Below are positions 51,402-59,417 of a DNA stretch of 64,000 nucleotides, one piece after another. The DNA lies in NCBI RefSeq assembly GCF_013343235.1, contig NZ_CP040094.1, forward strand, positions 5,141,001 to 5,205,000. The letters run 5' to 3'. The notes beneath the pieces were generated by a model, which was not told the origin of the DNA, searched no databases, and saw only the letters and a list, made by a program, of their open reading frames with translations. The position numbers and the translations under genes were made by a program. How positions within the stretch are numbered: position 1 is the stretch's first letter; each line of letters opens with the position of its first letter. This stretch comes from Nostoc sp. TCL240-02. Lineage in GTDB: Bacteria; Cyanobacteriota; Cyanobacteriia; Cyanobacteriales; Nostocaceae.

Positions 51402-51415
51402 TGAAAAATTTTTCA
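51402..51415. repeat. 14-bp palindrome TGAAAAATTTTTCA, copy 9
   Basis: Exact copy between the inserted gene at 51078 and the tail gene at 51448. Confidence 0.85.
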
Positions 51416-51447
51416 CGAGCAAAGTTCGGCAGCTTTTGGTAGTAATT

Positions 51448-51927
51448 TTATCCCAGCAACGCCATCTCGCCATCCAACACCCACGCTTCACCTAGTGCTG
51501 GAACTTTCACAACTCCCCCGCTTGTGGCAAGATCCCCACTAGCCTCAACAAATCCCAGAGGGAACCTGACCAACCCATTATCAACAACTGGCTGTAGCAA
51601 TACCACACCTTCACCCACCCACACTACTGGCGCACATGGATCGCTATTCCTTGACTTAGCTAATTTATCAACAGGAGCTAACGCTACACACCACCCTGGC
51701 AGCTTCCCAGCATCAGCTAGGGCAAAAAAGGCATTGGCAGCATCAGGAGGAATGCGATCGCCCTCATCATCAGCAGGAGTGAAGTAGAAGAAGTCACTGG
51801 GTTTTGCCGCCTCAGATTTCGGATCACGGCTGGAGTTGACAAAGCACGATGTGAGAGTTGCGATCCCTAGTTCAGCCAGATGCAACTCCTCACGGTGCAG
51901 TTTTGCGCCATAGTGCAGCGCTTGCAA
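51448..51927 (-). CDS. Tail protein, possibly second part of a frameshifted chaperone
   Basis: This 159-residue protein has a helix-rich start (LQALHYGAKLHREELHLAELGIA) and a C-terminal beta part (VRFPLGFVEASG). It starts at TTG 51927, or is reached by a -1 frameshift from the upstream gene, whose stop is only 3 bp before; the -1 frame is open upstream of TTG and reads NQPTWVILQALHYGAKL without a break. In many phages the two tail assembly chaperones before the tape measure are made this way. Position supports that, but no clear slippery heptamer is visible. Confidence 0.6.
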   Translation of the reverse strand: MQALHYGAKLHREELHLAELGIATLTSCFVNSSRDPKSEAAKPSDFFYFTPADDEGDRIPPDAANAFFALADAGKLPGWCVALAPVDKLAKSRNSDPCAPVVWVGEGVVLLQPVVDNGLVRFPLGFVEASGDLATSGGVVKVPALGEAWVLDGEMALLG

Positions 51928-51929
51928 AA

Positions 51930-52544
51930 TTACCCAGGTTGGCTGGTTGCCAAATCTTCCTTCGCTGAATCTTTCTTCTTGCGGCCAGTAGCGGCGGACT
52001 CGCCAGAAGATTTCTCCCCAGTCTGGATCTCTGGGGTCGTCAGCGAGTTTCCCAGTTCTTCTTCAGTAATCGGGGTTGCTGCCTCTGTCGGCCAGCCAGC
52101 TTCCTCGTTTTTGGCAAACTCAATCACCAAGCTCAGTAATTGCGGATGAATTTGATTTGGATTACCAGTATTCTCAAGCTTCCAATCAGGCACTAACCGT
52201 TGAATTACTGCCGTAGCTAGCACCAAATTATGTGCAGAGGAATCTTCCTCTAATAAGTCTTGGAAGGTCACAAACTCTTCTAAATATTCTGCTAGAGACT
52301 CACTATCACCTTGAGTCAGTGCATTATATATATCAATTACTTTATTGCCTGATTTAGTGGCGATATCTTTCGCCAATTTCACAGCAGCAATCCGAATATC
52401 TGTTAAGTTAGCTGCTTTGATGAATAGGCGCTCGTTGGGGCTAATGTCGCCATATTTTGGTAATTCCAATTCGCCAATTTCAGGATTACCAATAGTAACT
52501 TTTTCAAATTCTTTTGGCGTTGTCTTGAAGGGAAGCTTTAACAT
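51930..52544 (-). CDS. Putative tail assembly chaperone
   Basis: This 204-residue acidic protein (MLKLPFKTTPKEFEKVTIG...) has an N-terminal part with IAAVKLAKDIATKSG and LEEFVTFQDLLEEDSS, and a low-complexity Lys/Ser/Glu tail. ATG 52544 is preferred to TTG 52556. It lies before the tape-measure gene, the classical place for tail chaperones. No motif proves function. Confidence 0.6.
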   Translation of the reverse strand: MLKLPFKTTPKEFEKVTIGNPEIGELELPKYGDISPNERLFIKAANLTDIRIAAVKLAKDIATKSGNKVIDIYNALTQGDSESLAEYLEEFVTFQDLLEEDSSAHNLVLATAVIQRLVPDWKLENTGNPNQIHPQLLSLVIEFAKNEEAGWPTEAATPITEEELGNSLTTPEIQTGEKSSGESAATGRKKKDSAKEDLATSQPG

Positions 52545-52579
52545 ATCAGTTATCAATTGCTAGTTATCAGATAACTGAT
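52545..52579. promoter_or_regulatory. 10-bp inverted repeat upstream of tail chaperone gene
   Basis: ATCAGTTATC (52545-52554) and GATAACTGAT (52570-52579) are a perfect inverted repeat with a nested palindrome AGTTATC-A-GATAACT (52562-52576). It directly abuts the ATG at 52544, so it may be an operator or a translational control hairpin. Confidence 0.5.
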
Positions 52580-52596
52580 TCCCCTCCCCGTAGTGA

Positions 52597-52623
52597 CAAA
52601 AAAACGGATGCTTGCACATCCGT
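52597..52623 (-). terminator. Rho-independent terminator after 52665 gene
   Basis: ACGGATG (52604-52610) pairs with CATCCGT (52617-52623), loop of 6, followed on the minus strand by seven T. It separates the upstream gene from the tail genes. Confidence 0.9.
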
Positions 52624-52664
52624 CGATTTCTATTCCAAAAAAAGAGTTTTTTAAATTTTGAGTG

Positions 52665-53180
52665 TTAATTGTCCCCATGATAGTCATCGGACAGAGAGAA
52701 TGTCAACATTTTCCCGATCGCCCTTAAAATTTTAATATTCTGCCAACTTGCTATTTCACCTTGCCCAACCTCAGCTAGTCCCCAAACTTCCAAAACATAA
52801 ACAAAGCATCTTGCAGTCAATTTCAAAGTTTCTTTAATACGAAAATAAACCCACCAATAGATCCAAAAAAGCGGATAAACATCGGTACGGACACAAGTCG
52901 CAGTCATTCGCATTTGATCGCCCCACACCTGTTTGTGTTTCCAATTCAGAGGAACGCGATCGCCAAGAAGATACTCCATTGCCAATTCAAAAGGAGCGCT
53001 AGCGGGATAGCTTTCATCCCAAACCAAGCGTCTTTCGTATCTCACATTAATAGAAACTGCCATCACAGAATGAGGTGGAAAAGCCCACCAGATGCCATTG
53101 TCGCAAAATGGATCAGTGTAGTTGTGAACAACGCAATATTCGTTGATATCGCACTCAATTTCAAACTTGATTGGATTCAT
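52665..53180 (-). CDS. Hypothetical protein with hydrophobic helix
   Basis: This 171-residue protein has a polar N-terminal half (IECDINEYCVVHNYTDPFCDN) with several Cys and aromatic residues, then a hydrophobic segment (YPLFWIYWWVYFRI) near residue 103 and a helical end. It starts at ATG 53180, 24 bp from the divergent gene at 53205, and ends before a strong terminator, so it is a single-gene unit. Possibly a membrane-associated moron product. Confidence 0.6.
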   Translation of the reverse strand: MNPIKFEIECDINEYCVVHNYTDPFCDNGIWWAFPPHSVMAVSINVRYERRLVWDESYPASAPFELAMEYLLGDRVPLNWKHKQVWGDQMRMTATCVRTDVYPLFWIYWWVYFRIKETLKLTARCFVYVLEVWGLAEVGQGEIASWQNIKILRAIGKMLTFSLSDDYHGDN

Positions 53181-53204
53181 GATATAAGTTTTATCAAAAA
53201 CAAA

Positions 53205-53435
53205 ATGCCACAGCAAGACACTCGCCAAGAACATCTGGAATGGGCAAAACAAAGGGCGATCGCTCAAGCCGAACATAGCACTTTAATCAGTGCGTTAGAT
53301 TCAATTGCTAGCGACTTGCAAAAACACCCCGAAACACGAGGACATTCAGTATCTGAACTTGGGCTTATGTTGTATATGTCCGGCAGGCTTGGGACAAAAG
53401 AACAGATGATCCGGTTCATTCAAGCAATCAGTTAA
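53205..53435 (+). CDS. Small helical protein, divergent from 52665
   Basis: This 76-residue protein reads MPQQDTRQEHLEWAKQRAIA, a helix (LISALDSIASDLQKHPETRG) and a C-terminal GTKEQMIRFIQAI. It appears well-formed and short. It ends 1 bp before the converging HTH gene's stop. It may be a small DNA-binding or regulatory factor, but no HTH is clear. Confidence 0.6.
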   Translation: MPQQDTRQEHLEWAKQRAIAQAEHSTLISALDSIASDLQKHPETRGHSVSELGLMLYMSGRLGTKEQMIRFIQAIS

Positions 53436-53436
53436 T

Positions 53437-53889
53437 TTAGAACAAATCATCTACAAACTTTTGTAAATCAGATGGGCGAATCTTCCAGCCCCTTCCTATT
53501 TTATCTCCCAGTAAGTTGCCATCTTTTAATTGCTTGACAAGGAAACCCTTGCCAAGCCCAGAAATTATTGCTGCTTCGCTCAAACTTAGTAACATTTTTA
53601 AGCGAATTGCGGCGATCGCATAGTGATAAGAAATTGCCTCTAAATGCTCCAATCCTGAACTCAAATATTCAGGTGCGACAGGCTGCGACAGTGCCGCGTC
53701 GTTCCGTGTCGTAGCAAGGGCTGGACGATAGACAGGTTCTTGTTTTTGCTCTTTAAACCTTACTAACTCTTCCTCGCTAAAATTGCGCTTACCCTCAATA
53801 TAGGTGACTGCGATTTTTTTGGCCTTTACTAGGCGCTCAATCGATTTTACCGAAATATTTAAAAACTCAGCAGCAGCCTTGATATCCAT
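53437..53889 (-). CDS. Double excisionase-type HTH regulator
   Basis: This 150-residue protein has two winged-helix/MerR-like domains: residues 1-47 (KAAAEFLNISVKSIERLVKAKKIAVTY, FSEEELVRFKE) and about 100-150 (LSEAAIISGLGKGFLVKQLKDGNLLGDKIGRGWKI, LQKFV). Such excisionase-type domains bind short repeated sites. A linker with VYRPALAT lies between. The promoter has nested inverted repeats (53895-53944), so autoregulation is likely. It lies between tail genes and the sigma factor pair, and may be a late regulator. Confidence 0.75.
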   Translation of the reverse strand: MDIKAAAEFLNISVKSIERLVKAKKIAVTYIEGKRNFSEEELVRFKEQKQEPVYRPALATTRNDAALSQPVAPEYLSSGLEHLEAISYHYAIAAIRLKMLLSLSEAAIISGLGKGFLVKQLKDGNLLGDKIGRGWKIRPSDLQKFVDDLF

Positions 53890-53894
53890 GTTTC

Positions 53895-53944
53895 GACTAC
53901 GTGCGACAGATACGACACGCTCATTGTCGCATAGTGTCGTAGTC
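53895..53944. promoter_or_regulatory. Nested inverted repeats upstream of the double HTH gene
   Basis: GACTAC (53895-53900) with GTAGTC (53939-53944), TGCGACA (53902-53908) with TGTCGCA (53925-53931) and TACGACAC (53911-53918) with GTGTCGTA (53934-53941) lie immediately 5' of the start codon. They can form alternative stems and are good operator candidates for the two HTH domains. Confidence 0.6.
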
Positions 53945-54030
53945 CAAAAAATTAGCCCCGTGGAAAATTTTCCATAGGGTCGCTAGTTGTATTTTGGGTC
54001 ATCCCTACCTAAGCTTGGGTATACGCAATT

Positions 54031-54774
54031 CTATCTCGAAACACTTGTCAACACTGGAACCTCTTGGCTACCTATCAACTTCGCCGCCATACCTTGAGCA
54101 TCACTTGGCAAGTGTAATGCACCAATACTCAAACTAGCTGCCAGCACAGCTTTGAGTTCATTTTCTGGCAGGTACTCAATAACGATCGCGATCGCCTCTT
54201 TCAATTGTTCAGAAATATCCTCAATCTCAACATCAATCACCTCAGCGTCAATCGGAGCAAGCGATTCAGTTTCAGCCACCAACTCTTTTTTAAGAAATGG
54301 GTACTCACCAATAGATGTCTTACAAAGAATCACATCTCCGTGTTGCAAGTTGTCCTTAACTTCAACAACCTCTCCGTAGCACTCATGGTCTTTCAGTGCT
54401 ACCTTATACTTTGTAACTGAGGGCGCTGGTGGTGTTTCTGCTTTGGGTTCGGACGCTGCTAGGGCGATCGCAACCCTGAGAGACGGTAACAGCGATTCAG
54501 TTTCGACACGTGTGTCTAAACTGGTGATGATTTTCTCCCAATTTCTAGCAATCAACATTAACCGATTCGCGTGGCGATGGGTGAAATTGCAATTCTTGTC
54601 AACCCATTCACCAAACTGTCCATAAGGTAAAGTTTTTTTTACTTCAAGCAACATCTCTCCCGCAAGTTTATCAGACGCGATCGCTTGCTTGAAAGCTTCA
54701 ATTCCTGCTTCATAAAATTGCCTGGATTGCTTAAAAGCTTCATTAATATTATTAGCTAATTCAGTTAAATTCAT
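54031..54774 (-). CDS. DUF3102-like protein
   Basis: This 247-residue protein has an N-terminal helical region with AGEMLLEVKKTLPYGQFGEWVDKNCNFTHRHANRLMLIA, the pattern of DUF3102, a family found in phages and plasmids near replication or partition genes and possibly DNA-binding. A beta-rich middle follows (GEVVEVKDNLQHGDVILCKTSIGEYPF), and the end is acidic. It overlaps the sigma gene stop by 4 bp (ATGA), so the two are co-translated. Confidence 0.75.
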   Translation of the reverse strand: MNLTELANNINEAFKQSRQFYEAGIEAFKQAIASDKLAGEMLLEVKKTLPYGQFGEWVDKNCNFTHRHANRLMLIARNWEKIITSLDTRVETESLLPSLRVAIALAASEPKAETPPAPSVTKYKVALKDHECYGEVVEVKDNLQHGDVILCKTSIGEYPFLKKELVAETESLAPIDAEVIDVEIEDISEQLKEAIAIVIEYLPENELKAVLAASLSIGALHLPSDAQGMAAKLIGSQEVPVLTSVSR

Positions 54775-55433
54775 AGCGTTTCTTTAAGAATAGATATCCG
54801 AAGTTTAGTCAGTCCCAAGTTAATATAAGCCTTAACTTTTTGCGGCGTTGCATTTTGCCGTTTAGCAATATCTTGAATTGAGTTGTTGCTGAAAAATTTT
54901 TCAACAATCGCTACTCGCTGATTAGCTTGTAGCCTAACTAAATGCTTCAACAGCAAAGCCTCATCTGGTTCCTCATCATCGGGCTGGGCTGGCTCATGAA
55001 GTAATTCGTCTAAGCTGATAGTTAGGTTGCTATCAATTGCCTCGATTTCGCGCCATTTCTCTGCGCTTATCCCCAGCCCCAAGGCAATTTGCAAAGCATC
55101 AACTTCTCTACCAAGAGATGCAAGACTTCGCTGTATCCTCCGTACTTTTGCCTTGGTTTCTAAAGCAGTTCGGGGGAGCTTTACACTTTGCCATTGATCG
55201 CGGAGAAAATGCTGAATTTCCCCTTGAATGTAGGGAATTGCAAAAGAGCTAAAGGCATTTCCGGTATTCGGATCGAAGCGATCGGCCGCCTTTAAAAGCC
55301 CGATGTAACCTAACTGATACAAGTCGTCGTAAGGTTCGCGGCAAGTCTGCGACATCCGGTGTACGACCTTGTGGACTAATTTTTCGTTGGATTGAGCGAG
55401 TGTATTTCGCTCTTTGACAGCAACTGACCGCAT
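54771..55433 (-). CDS. Sigma-70 family factor, phage-encoded, group 3-like
   Basis: This protein of about 220 residues has sigma region 2 (YDDLYQLGYIGLLKAADRFDPNTGNAFSSFAIPYIQGEIQHFLRD), region 3 with VKLPR..LE and a region 4 HTH (QDIAKRQNATPQKVKAYINLGLTKLR). Length matches group 3 factors such as SigF/SigB-like. A start at 55487 would add 18 residues; neither start has a good ribosome-binding site. It lies between terminase and the regulators, so it probably directs transcription of the late block. Palindrome copy 10 is inside its coding region. Confidence 0.85.
   Translation of the reverse strand: MRSVAVKERNTLAQSNEKLVHKVVHRMSQTCREPYDDLYQLGYIGLLKAADRFDPNTGNAFSSFAIPYIQGEIQHFLRDQWQSVKLPRTALETKAKVRRIQRSLASLGREVDALQIALGLGISAEKWREIEAIDSNLTISLDELLHEPAQPDDEEPDEALLLKHLVRLQANQRVAIVEKFFSNNSIQDIAKRQNATPQKVKAYINLGLTKLRISILKETL
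54890..54903. repeat. 14-bp palindrome TGAAAAATTTTTCA, copy 10
   Basis: Exact copy inside the sigma factor gene (codes for VEKFFSN), the only exact copy inside a gene. Confidence 0.85.
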
Positions 55434-55530
55434 ATTTTTGCAACCAAATATATTAATAGGGTATTTGGTGCTATTGATTACAGGCATTGTAGGGAGTACC
55501 TAAAAATGGTATTTACTTCATAAAGTTACG

Positions 55531-57036
55531 TCAGCCCCAGGTAGCGATATCTTCCGCCCAAACAGCAAATTCCACATTGCCAAAGGCATAGACGACTGCA
55601 TCACCTGCATCAGGACTTCGCCCAATACGTTTTTGAATGTCGTCCTTTGCTTCAATTTGGATTTTGGAGGATGAAGTAATTTTCCATCTAGGTGCTGTTA
55701 AATCGGCTAGAAGTTCGGGGTCGTCGGGCAAGGCAATATCATCACCACTTGTCGGATCTAAAATTTCACGCAAGTGCCAGTACCACTCAGCACGCTTATT
55801 GATAAACCCAAACTTGCCGCTTTTATCTCGAAGAGATGAGCCGCCAGCACCATTGGCAGCATGAGCATTTAATCCCCGCTCAATGCAAGCATCATAAGGA
55901 CTGGAGCCAACACCACAAATATCTATGTGGATGTATGCATCACCCTGTAACTCCACTTGTGCCAGAGATGCGATCGCCCCGCCGTTTGGGGTAGTCTTGC
56001 CTGCGTGTTTTTGCAATTTGTCAAGGAAATTACCGTATCTGGGAGCAATGACAGTTTTGGCGGAACCACCACGGGCGACATCTACACCCAAGCAGGTCAT
56101 GGGAATTTTAGGGCGCTTATCCCATCGCTTCATTGCCGCTAGCACCCATTCAGTTGGGATAACCTGCCACGGATCATCCTCAACACCTGCCGCAAAGTCC
56201 CCCTTAAGCATTTGACTTCGCAGTGGTTCGGGCAATGACTGAAGTACTGACTTATAGCCAGTCTTCATATATATGGGGTTGTCTTCAATCTTGGCAGGAA
56301 TGAAGGTACGTGATCGCGGCGTAACTAATTCTGTTTTACCTTCGCTATCTGTGTACTCAAACGGCTTGCCCGATTCAACCTCTACATCCTTACCATCTAA
56401 AACAACAAACCAACGCAACTCTCCCGGTACGGCTGGATTCGGATGTTTGGGGTCAAGCCAGGGGGCCCAGTACTCAATCACCCAACGCCCTTCAGATGTA
56501 GTGGGTGGATTACCAGTGCAAACTACGCGGCATTTTTGGTTAGGGTCATCAGTTCGCAACCAGCCAGTCAAAAACTTGAACTGAGATTTACTGAAGTGGG
56601 TGATTTCGTCTATCGCCTTAAGATCATGGGGGCGGCCTTGAAATTTTTCAACATCCTCCTCATGCTGACAAGCTCCAAACTCAAGACTTCGCCCCCCTGG
56701 TAATCCACTCCACATTTTTTCAGTGGAATTGTATCGAGCGCCTGTACCCTTGAGAATTTTTCTGCAATCCTTGAGTAGCCCCTTTAATTGGGGGTATTCA
56801 CGCCGAAAGATGATTGAGTTTTGATGGGTGGTCAGCGCCAAGCCCAAAATCAAAAAACTTTTCCCCCCACCAGCTGCCCCGCCATAGAAAGTTTCATCAG
56901 CTGTTGATTCATAAGCAATTGTTTGTGGCCCAGGTAAAGGTTGCCATAGACGATTGCTCAATTCTTTTTCAAGAGATGCGATTTGAGCTAAAGCCTCATC
57001 CCACTTCTGCCTCGCGCTTACGCCCTTCTTTGCCAC
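55531..57036 (-). CDS. terL: Terminase large subunit
   Basis: This 501-residue protein packages DNA into the capsid. Its ATPase domain has Walker A (GGAAGGGKSF, 52-61) and Walker B (LKAIDEI, Asp143-Glu144). The nuclease domain has a GVDVARGG motif (about residue 318) and acidic SPDAGDAVVYAF near the end, as in RNase-H-like terminase nucleases. Length is typical. The start overlaps the small subunit by 19 bp. Portal does not follow here, but a portal gene occurs on the other strand at 63145. Confidence 0.93.
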   Translation of the reverse strand: MAKKGVSARQKWDEALAQIASLEKELSNRLWQPLPGPQTIAYESTADETFYGGAAGGGKSFLILGLALTTHQNSIIFRREYPQLKGLLKDCRKILKGTGARYNSTEKMWSGLPGGRSLEFGACQHEEDVEKFQGRPHDLKAIDEITHFSKSQFKFLTGWLRTDDPNQKCRVVCTGNPPTTSEGRWVIEYWAPWLDPKHPNPAVPGELRWFVVLDGKDVEVESGKPFEYTDSEGKTELVTPRSRTFIPAKIEDNPIYMKTGYKSVLQSLPEPLRSQMLKGDFAAGVEDDPWQVIPTEWVLAAMKRWDKRPKIPMTCLGVDVARGGSAKTVIAPRYGNFLDKLQKHAGKTTPNGGAIASLAQVELQGDAYIHIDICGVGSSPYDACIERGLNAHAANGAGGSSLRDKSGKFGFINKRAEWYWHLREILDPTSGDDIALPDDPELLADLTAPRWKITSSSKIQIEAKDDIQKRIGRSPDAGDAVVYAFGNVEFAVWAEDIATWG

Positions 57037-57509
57037 GCATTTTTCAACTCAGTTAAAAATTCTTCAGGGCCAACATCAAGTTCGATCGCTCTCTCCACCA
57101 AATCAGCTACCGTCTCAGGTTTCAATTTACGCTTCAGTTCGATGAGTTTTACAAGCGCCGTCGCCATACTACCTTTACCAAGTTCTGTCTCTGGTAGACT
57201 GCCGTGAATATCAGCGATCGCACTTTGAATTACTTTTAGATCCTCTAGTTCCTCATTCGTATCGCGTCGCCCTTGCACAACTTCCCGTAGCTTCGCCCCA
57301 CCAAGCTTCTCCCTTGGCTTTGATTGCAATTGAATGACATTGCTGCTTTTAGCATTTTGTCGGTGCGAGTCCCAATTACCATCTTTTGCCCAGCGATCAA
57401 TAGTCCGGCGGGAGACACCAAGGACGGTGGCGATGTCTTCGGGTGACTCACCTGTAATATACTTTGCCTCGGCAAGCTTGATTTTATCGCCGTCTTTCTT
57501 CCTGGACAT
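57018..57509 (-). CDS. terS: Terminase small subunit, HTH type
   Basis: This 163-residue protein has an N-terminal HTH (KYITGESPEDIATVLGVSRRTIDRWAKDGNW) and a helical, acidic rest, typical of small terminase subunits that recognise the packaging site. It lies immediately upstream of terL with overlapping ends. It heads the leftward late operon, divergent from the gene at 57611, so promoter and possibly the packaging site lie at 57510-57610. Confidence 0.8.
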   Translation of the reverse strand: MSRKKDGDKIKLAEAKYITGESPEDIATVLGVSRRTIDRWAKDGNWDSHRQNAKSSNVIQLQSKPREKLGGAKLREVVQGRRDTNEELEDLKVIQSAIADIHGSLPETELGKGSMATALVKLIELKRKLKPETVADLVERAIELDVGPEEFLTELKNAWQRRA

Positions 57510-57610
57510 TATTTGGACAATATAGAAATTATGATCTTATAGACAAATCCAGAATTCCCTACTGAGTAGCGATCGCAACCTTTTTGTCTGATTTGTCCAA
57601 CGATTTTTTT

Positions 57611-58399
57611 ATGAGTAATTTTCCCCCAGAACGCATTGAGGATGCCCTAAAATTTTGCTGTTGTTCACCCTATCGTGACCGACAAATTTGTATTTATGCC
57701 GGGGGAGGTAGTAACAGCCAGCATGATATGTATTGGGCTTATGCGATTTATGATGAGGCTGGCGATCGCACTAATTACGAATACTTGCCAAAAACCTGCC
57801 TGGATGTTGACGACGGACTGAGATTCTGTGAGGAGCTAATCGACAAATGGGATGCGCCTATAACCTACGAAGATGTGAGGTTGTGGCGTGATATCTGCGG
57901 GTACTTGAATCACCGGAAGTCTCCCACTGATTCACACTATATAAAGCTTAGAATCCCAGGATGCGGCTACCTTGTAGGATACGATCGCACCCACAGACAA
58001 AAACTTTGGGATAAATACAAAATCCAGTTGATCGTTTATGAAAAATTTTCCAGCAAGTATGAGGGCTGGAGTTTGAAGGGCAATTGGGAGGATAAGATTG
58101 ACTTCCTAGAGAAAGTCTATATTTTGGAGCGCGATGCCGATACTCTGTCTCGTCCTTGGTTGGACAAATGGGAGAGAAAACAGCAAGCCAAAAAGTATCA
58201 GGAATTGGTAAGCGCTTTGAAGGTAATAGAGCGAAGCTTAGAAAATATTAATCAGTGTCAAAGTTGGACACAAGCAGGGATATTTGATTACTTTTCAGGA
58301 GAAGCTTACACGCTCAAAGAATTAATTGAGCATCTCGGCTATCGTTGTAGGGAAGCTAGGGGTTTGTTACCAGAACTATTAAGAAATGAACCAGATTGA
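57611..58399 (+). CDS. Hypothetical protein, first of the rightward cluster
   Basis: This 262-residue protein has many aromatic and Cys residues (FCCCSPYRDRQICIYAGGG) and a helical C-terminus (QSWTQAGIFDYFSGEAYTLKELIEHLGYRCREARGLLPELL) that looks like a small winged-helix domain. ATG 57611 is preferred to TTG 57584. It overlaps the next gene by 14 bp. Function unknown. Confidence 0.65.
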   Translation: MSNFPPERIEDALKFCCCSPYRDRQICIYAGGGSNSQHDMYWAYAIYDEAGDRTNYEYLPKTCLDVDDGLRFCEELIDKWDAPITYEDVRLWRDICGYLNHRKSPTDSHYIKLRIPGCGYLVGYDRTHRQKLWDKYKIQLIVYEKFSSKYEGWSLKGNWEDKIDFLEKVYILERDADTLSRPWLDKWERKQQAKKYQELVSALKVIERSLENINQCQSWTQAGIFDYFSGEAYTLKELIEHLGYRCREARGLLPELLRNEPD

Positions 58400-59417
58400 G
58401 AGCATTTTAGAATTTGCACCGAACTGCGATTTGCGTCTGTGGACTGATGGGACGGATGAAATTGATACGGGCGACATCAAGCGCTTAATTAAAGCCGTAG
58501 TCGAGCAGCTTGATTTGCAATTCAGAGTTAACGCATATCATGACCAAGAATGCCAGAACTGGACGATTAATTTTGATTTTGGACGACACGCCCCCAGTAG
58601 GCAGCATAGAGTAAGACATTTTATAAGCATCGAAGACCTTGAACGCTTTAGAGAAAATAGGCTGTTTAATTGTGTAGTCAGTGAAATTTGCGAATACATC
58701 AGAAGATCCATCCCGAATGATGCGAACGATGACGGTCAAAACTGGGTTATCGTCATGTGGAGAGATGAGCATTTTGCAAAAATTCACCAGAGAGGGAAAA
58801 GGTCAGTTAATTTGATTCTGCATGAGGTAATGCAGGATGGGGACTTAATCAGCAACCACGCAACAGTAACAATTAGGGCGCGGATTCCATCTGATGCTGT
58901 CAGAAGAGGTGACAGTGTAGAAATTGGTGGAATGTTGCTGCAAGGCAAATTACTGGGATGGGTCGAAGATGGTCAACAAGGCTGGTTTCTGTTTTCTCCT
59001 AACACTCAGCAGGTGAACACCTCCCGTAGTTGGGCGGATGAACCCCGTATCACTTTCACCACCCGCCCAAGAATTAACAGACTGGCTTCCTTTGAGCGAA
59101 TTAGCCAGATGATTGAGCAAGGGCAAATTGAACTGCCCGGAGGTGGATTTTTCGACCGATGGCTAGAGCCACTGCCATATTTGGAACGCTCAATCGAGCT
59201 TCCCGGTCTACGAAGAAGAGAAGGAGCAATTGTCTCGGAAGAAAATCGCTCCTCATTTGGACGCTTATTAGACAGATACGACGACATCCACGCAGGTAGT
59301 GAATATGAGGGGCTTGGGCTGCGGACTTGCAAATATAATGCAGGATCAAGAATGTTACGCTGTGCGGTGAACCCGTGCGGCCCGTGTGAAGGATGCACAC
59401 ATTATGAAAAACTTTGA
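58386..59417 (+). CDS. Hypothetical protein with C-terminal DUF6464-like tail
   Basis: This 343-residue protein has an N-terminal acidic alpha-beta region and a C-terminal tail TCKYNAGSRMLRCAVNPCGPCEGCTHYE, which is the Cys-rich signature of DUF6464, a cyanobacterial family of unknown function. A zinc-binding role for the tail is possible. It overlaps the next gene by 14 bp, and that gene ends in the same signature. Confidence 0.72.
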   Translation: MNQIESILEFAPNCDLRLWTDGTDEIDTGDIKRLIKAVVEQLDLQFRVNAYHDQECQNWTINFDFGRHAPSRQHRVRHFISIEDLERFRENRLFNCVVSEICEYIRRSIPNDANDDGQNWVIVMWRDEHFAKIHQRGKRSVNLILHEVMQDGDLISNHATVTIRARIPSDAVRRGDSVEIGGMLLQGKLLGWVEDGQQGWFLFSPNTQQVNTSRSWADEPRITFTTRPRINRLASFERISQMIEQGQIELPGGGFFDRWLEPLPYLERSIELPGLRRREGAIVSEENRSSFGRLLDRYDDIHAGSEYEGLGLRTCKYNAGSRMLRCAVNPCGPCEGCTHYEKL

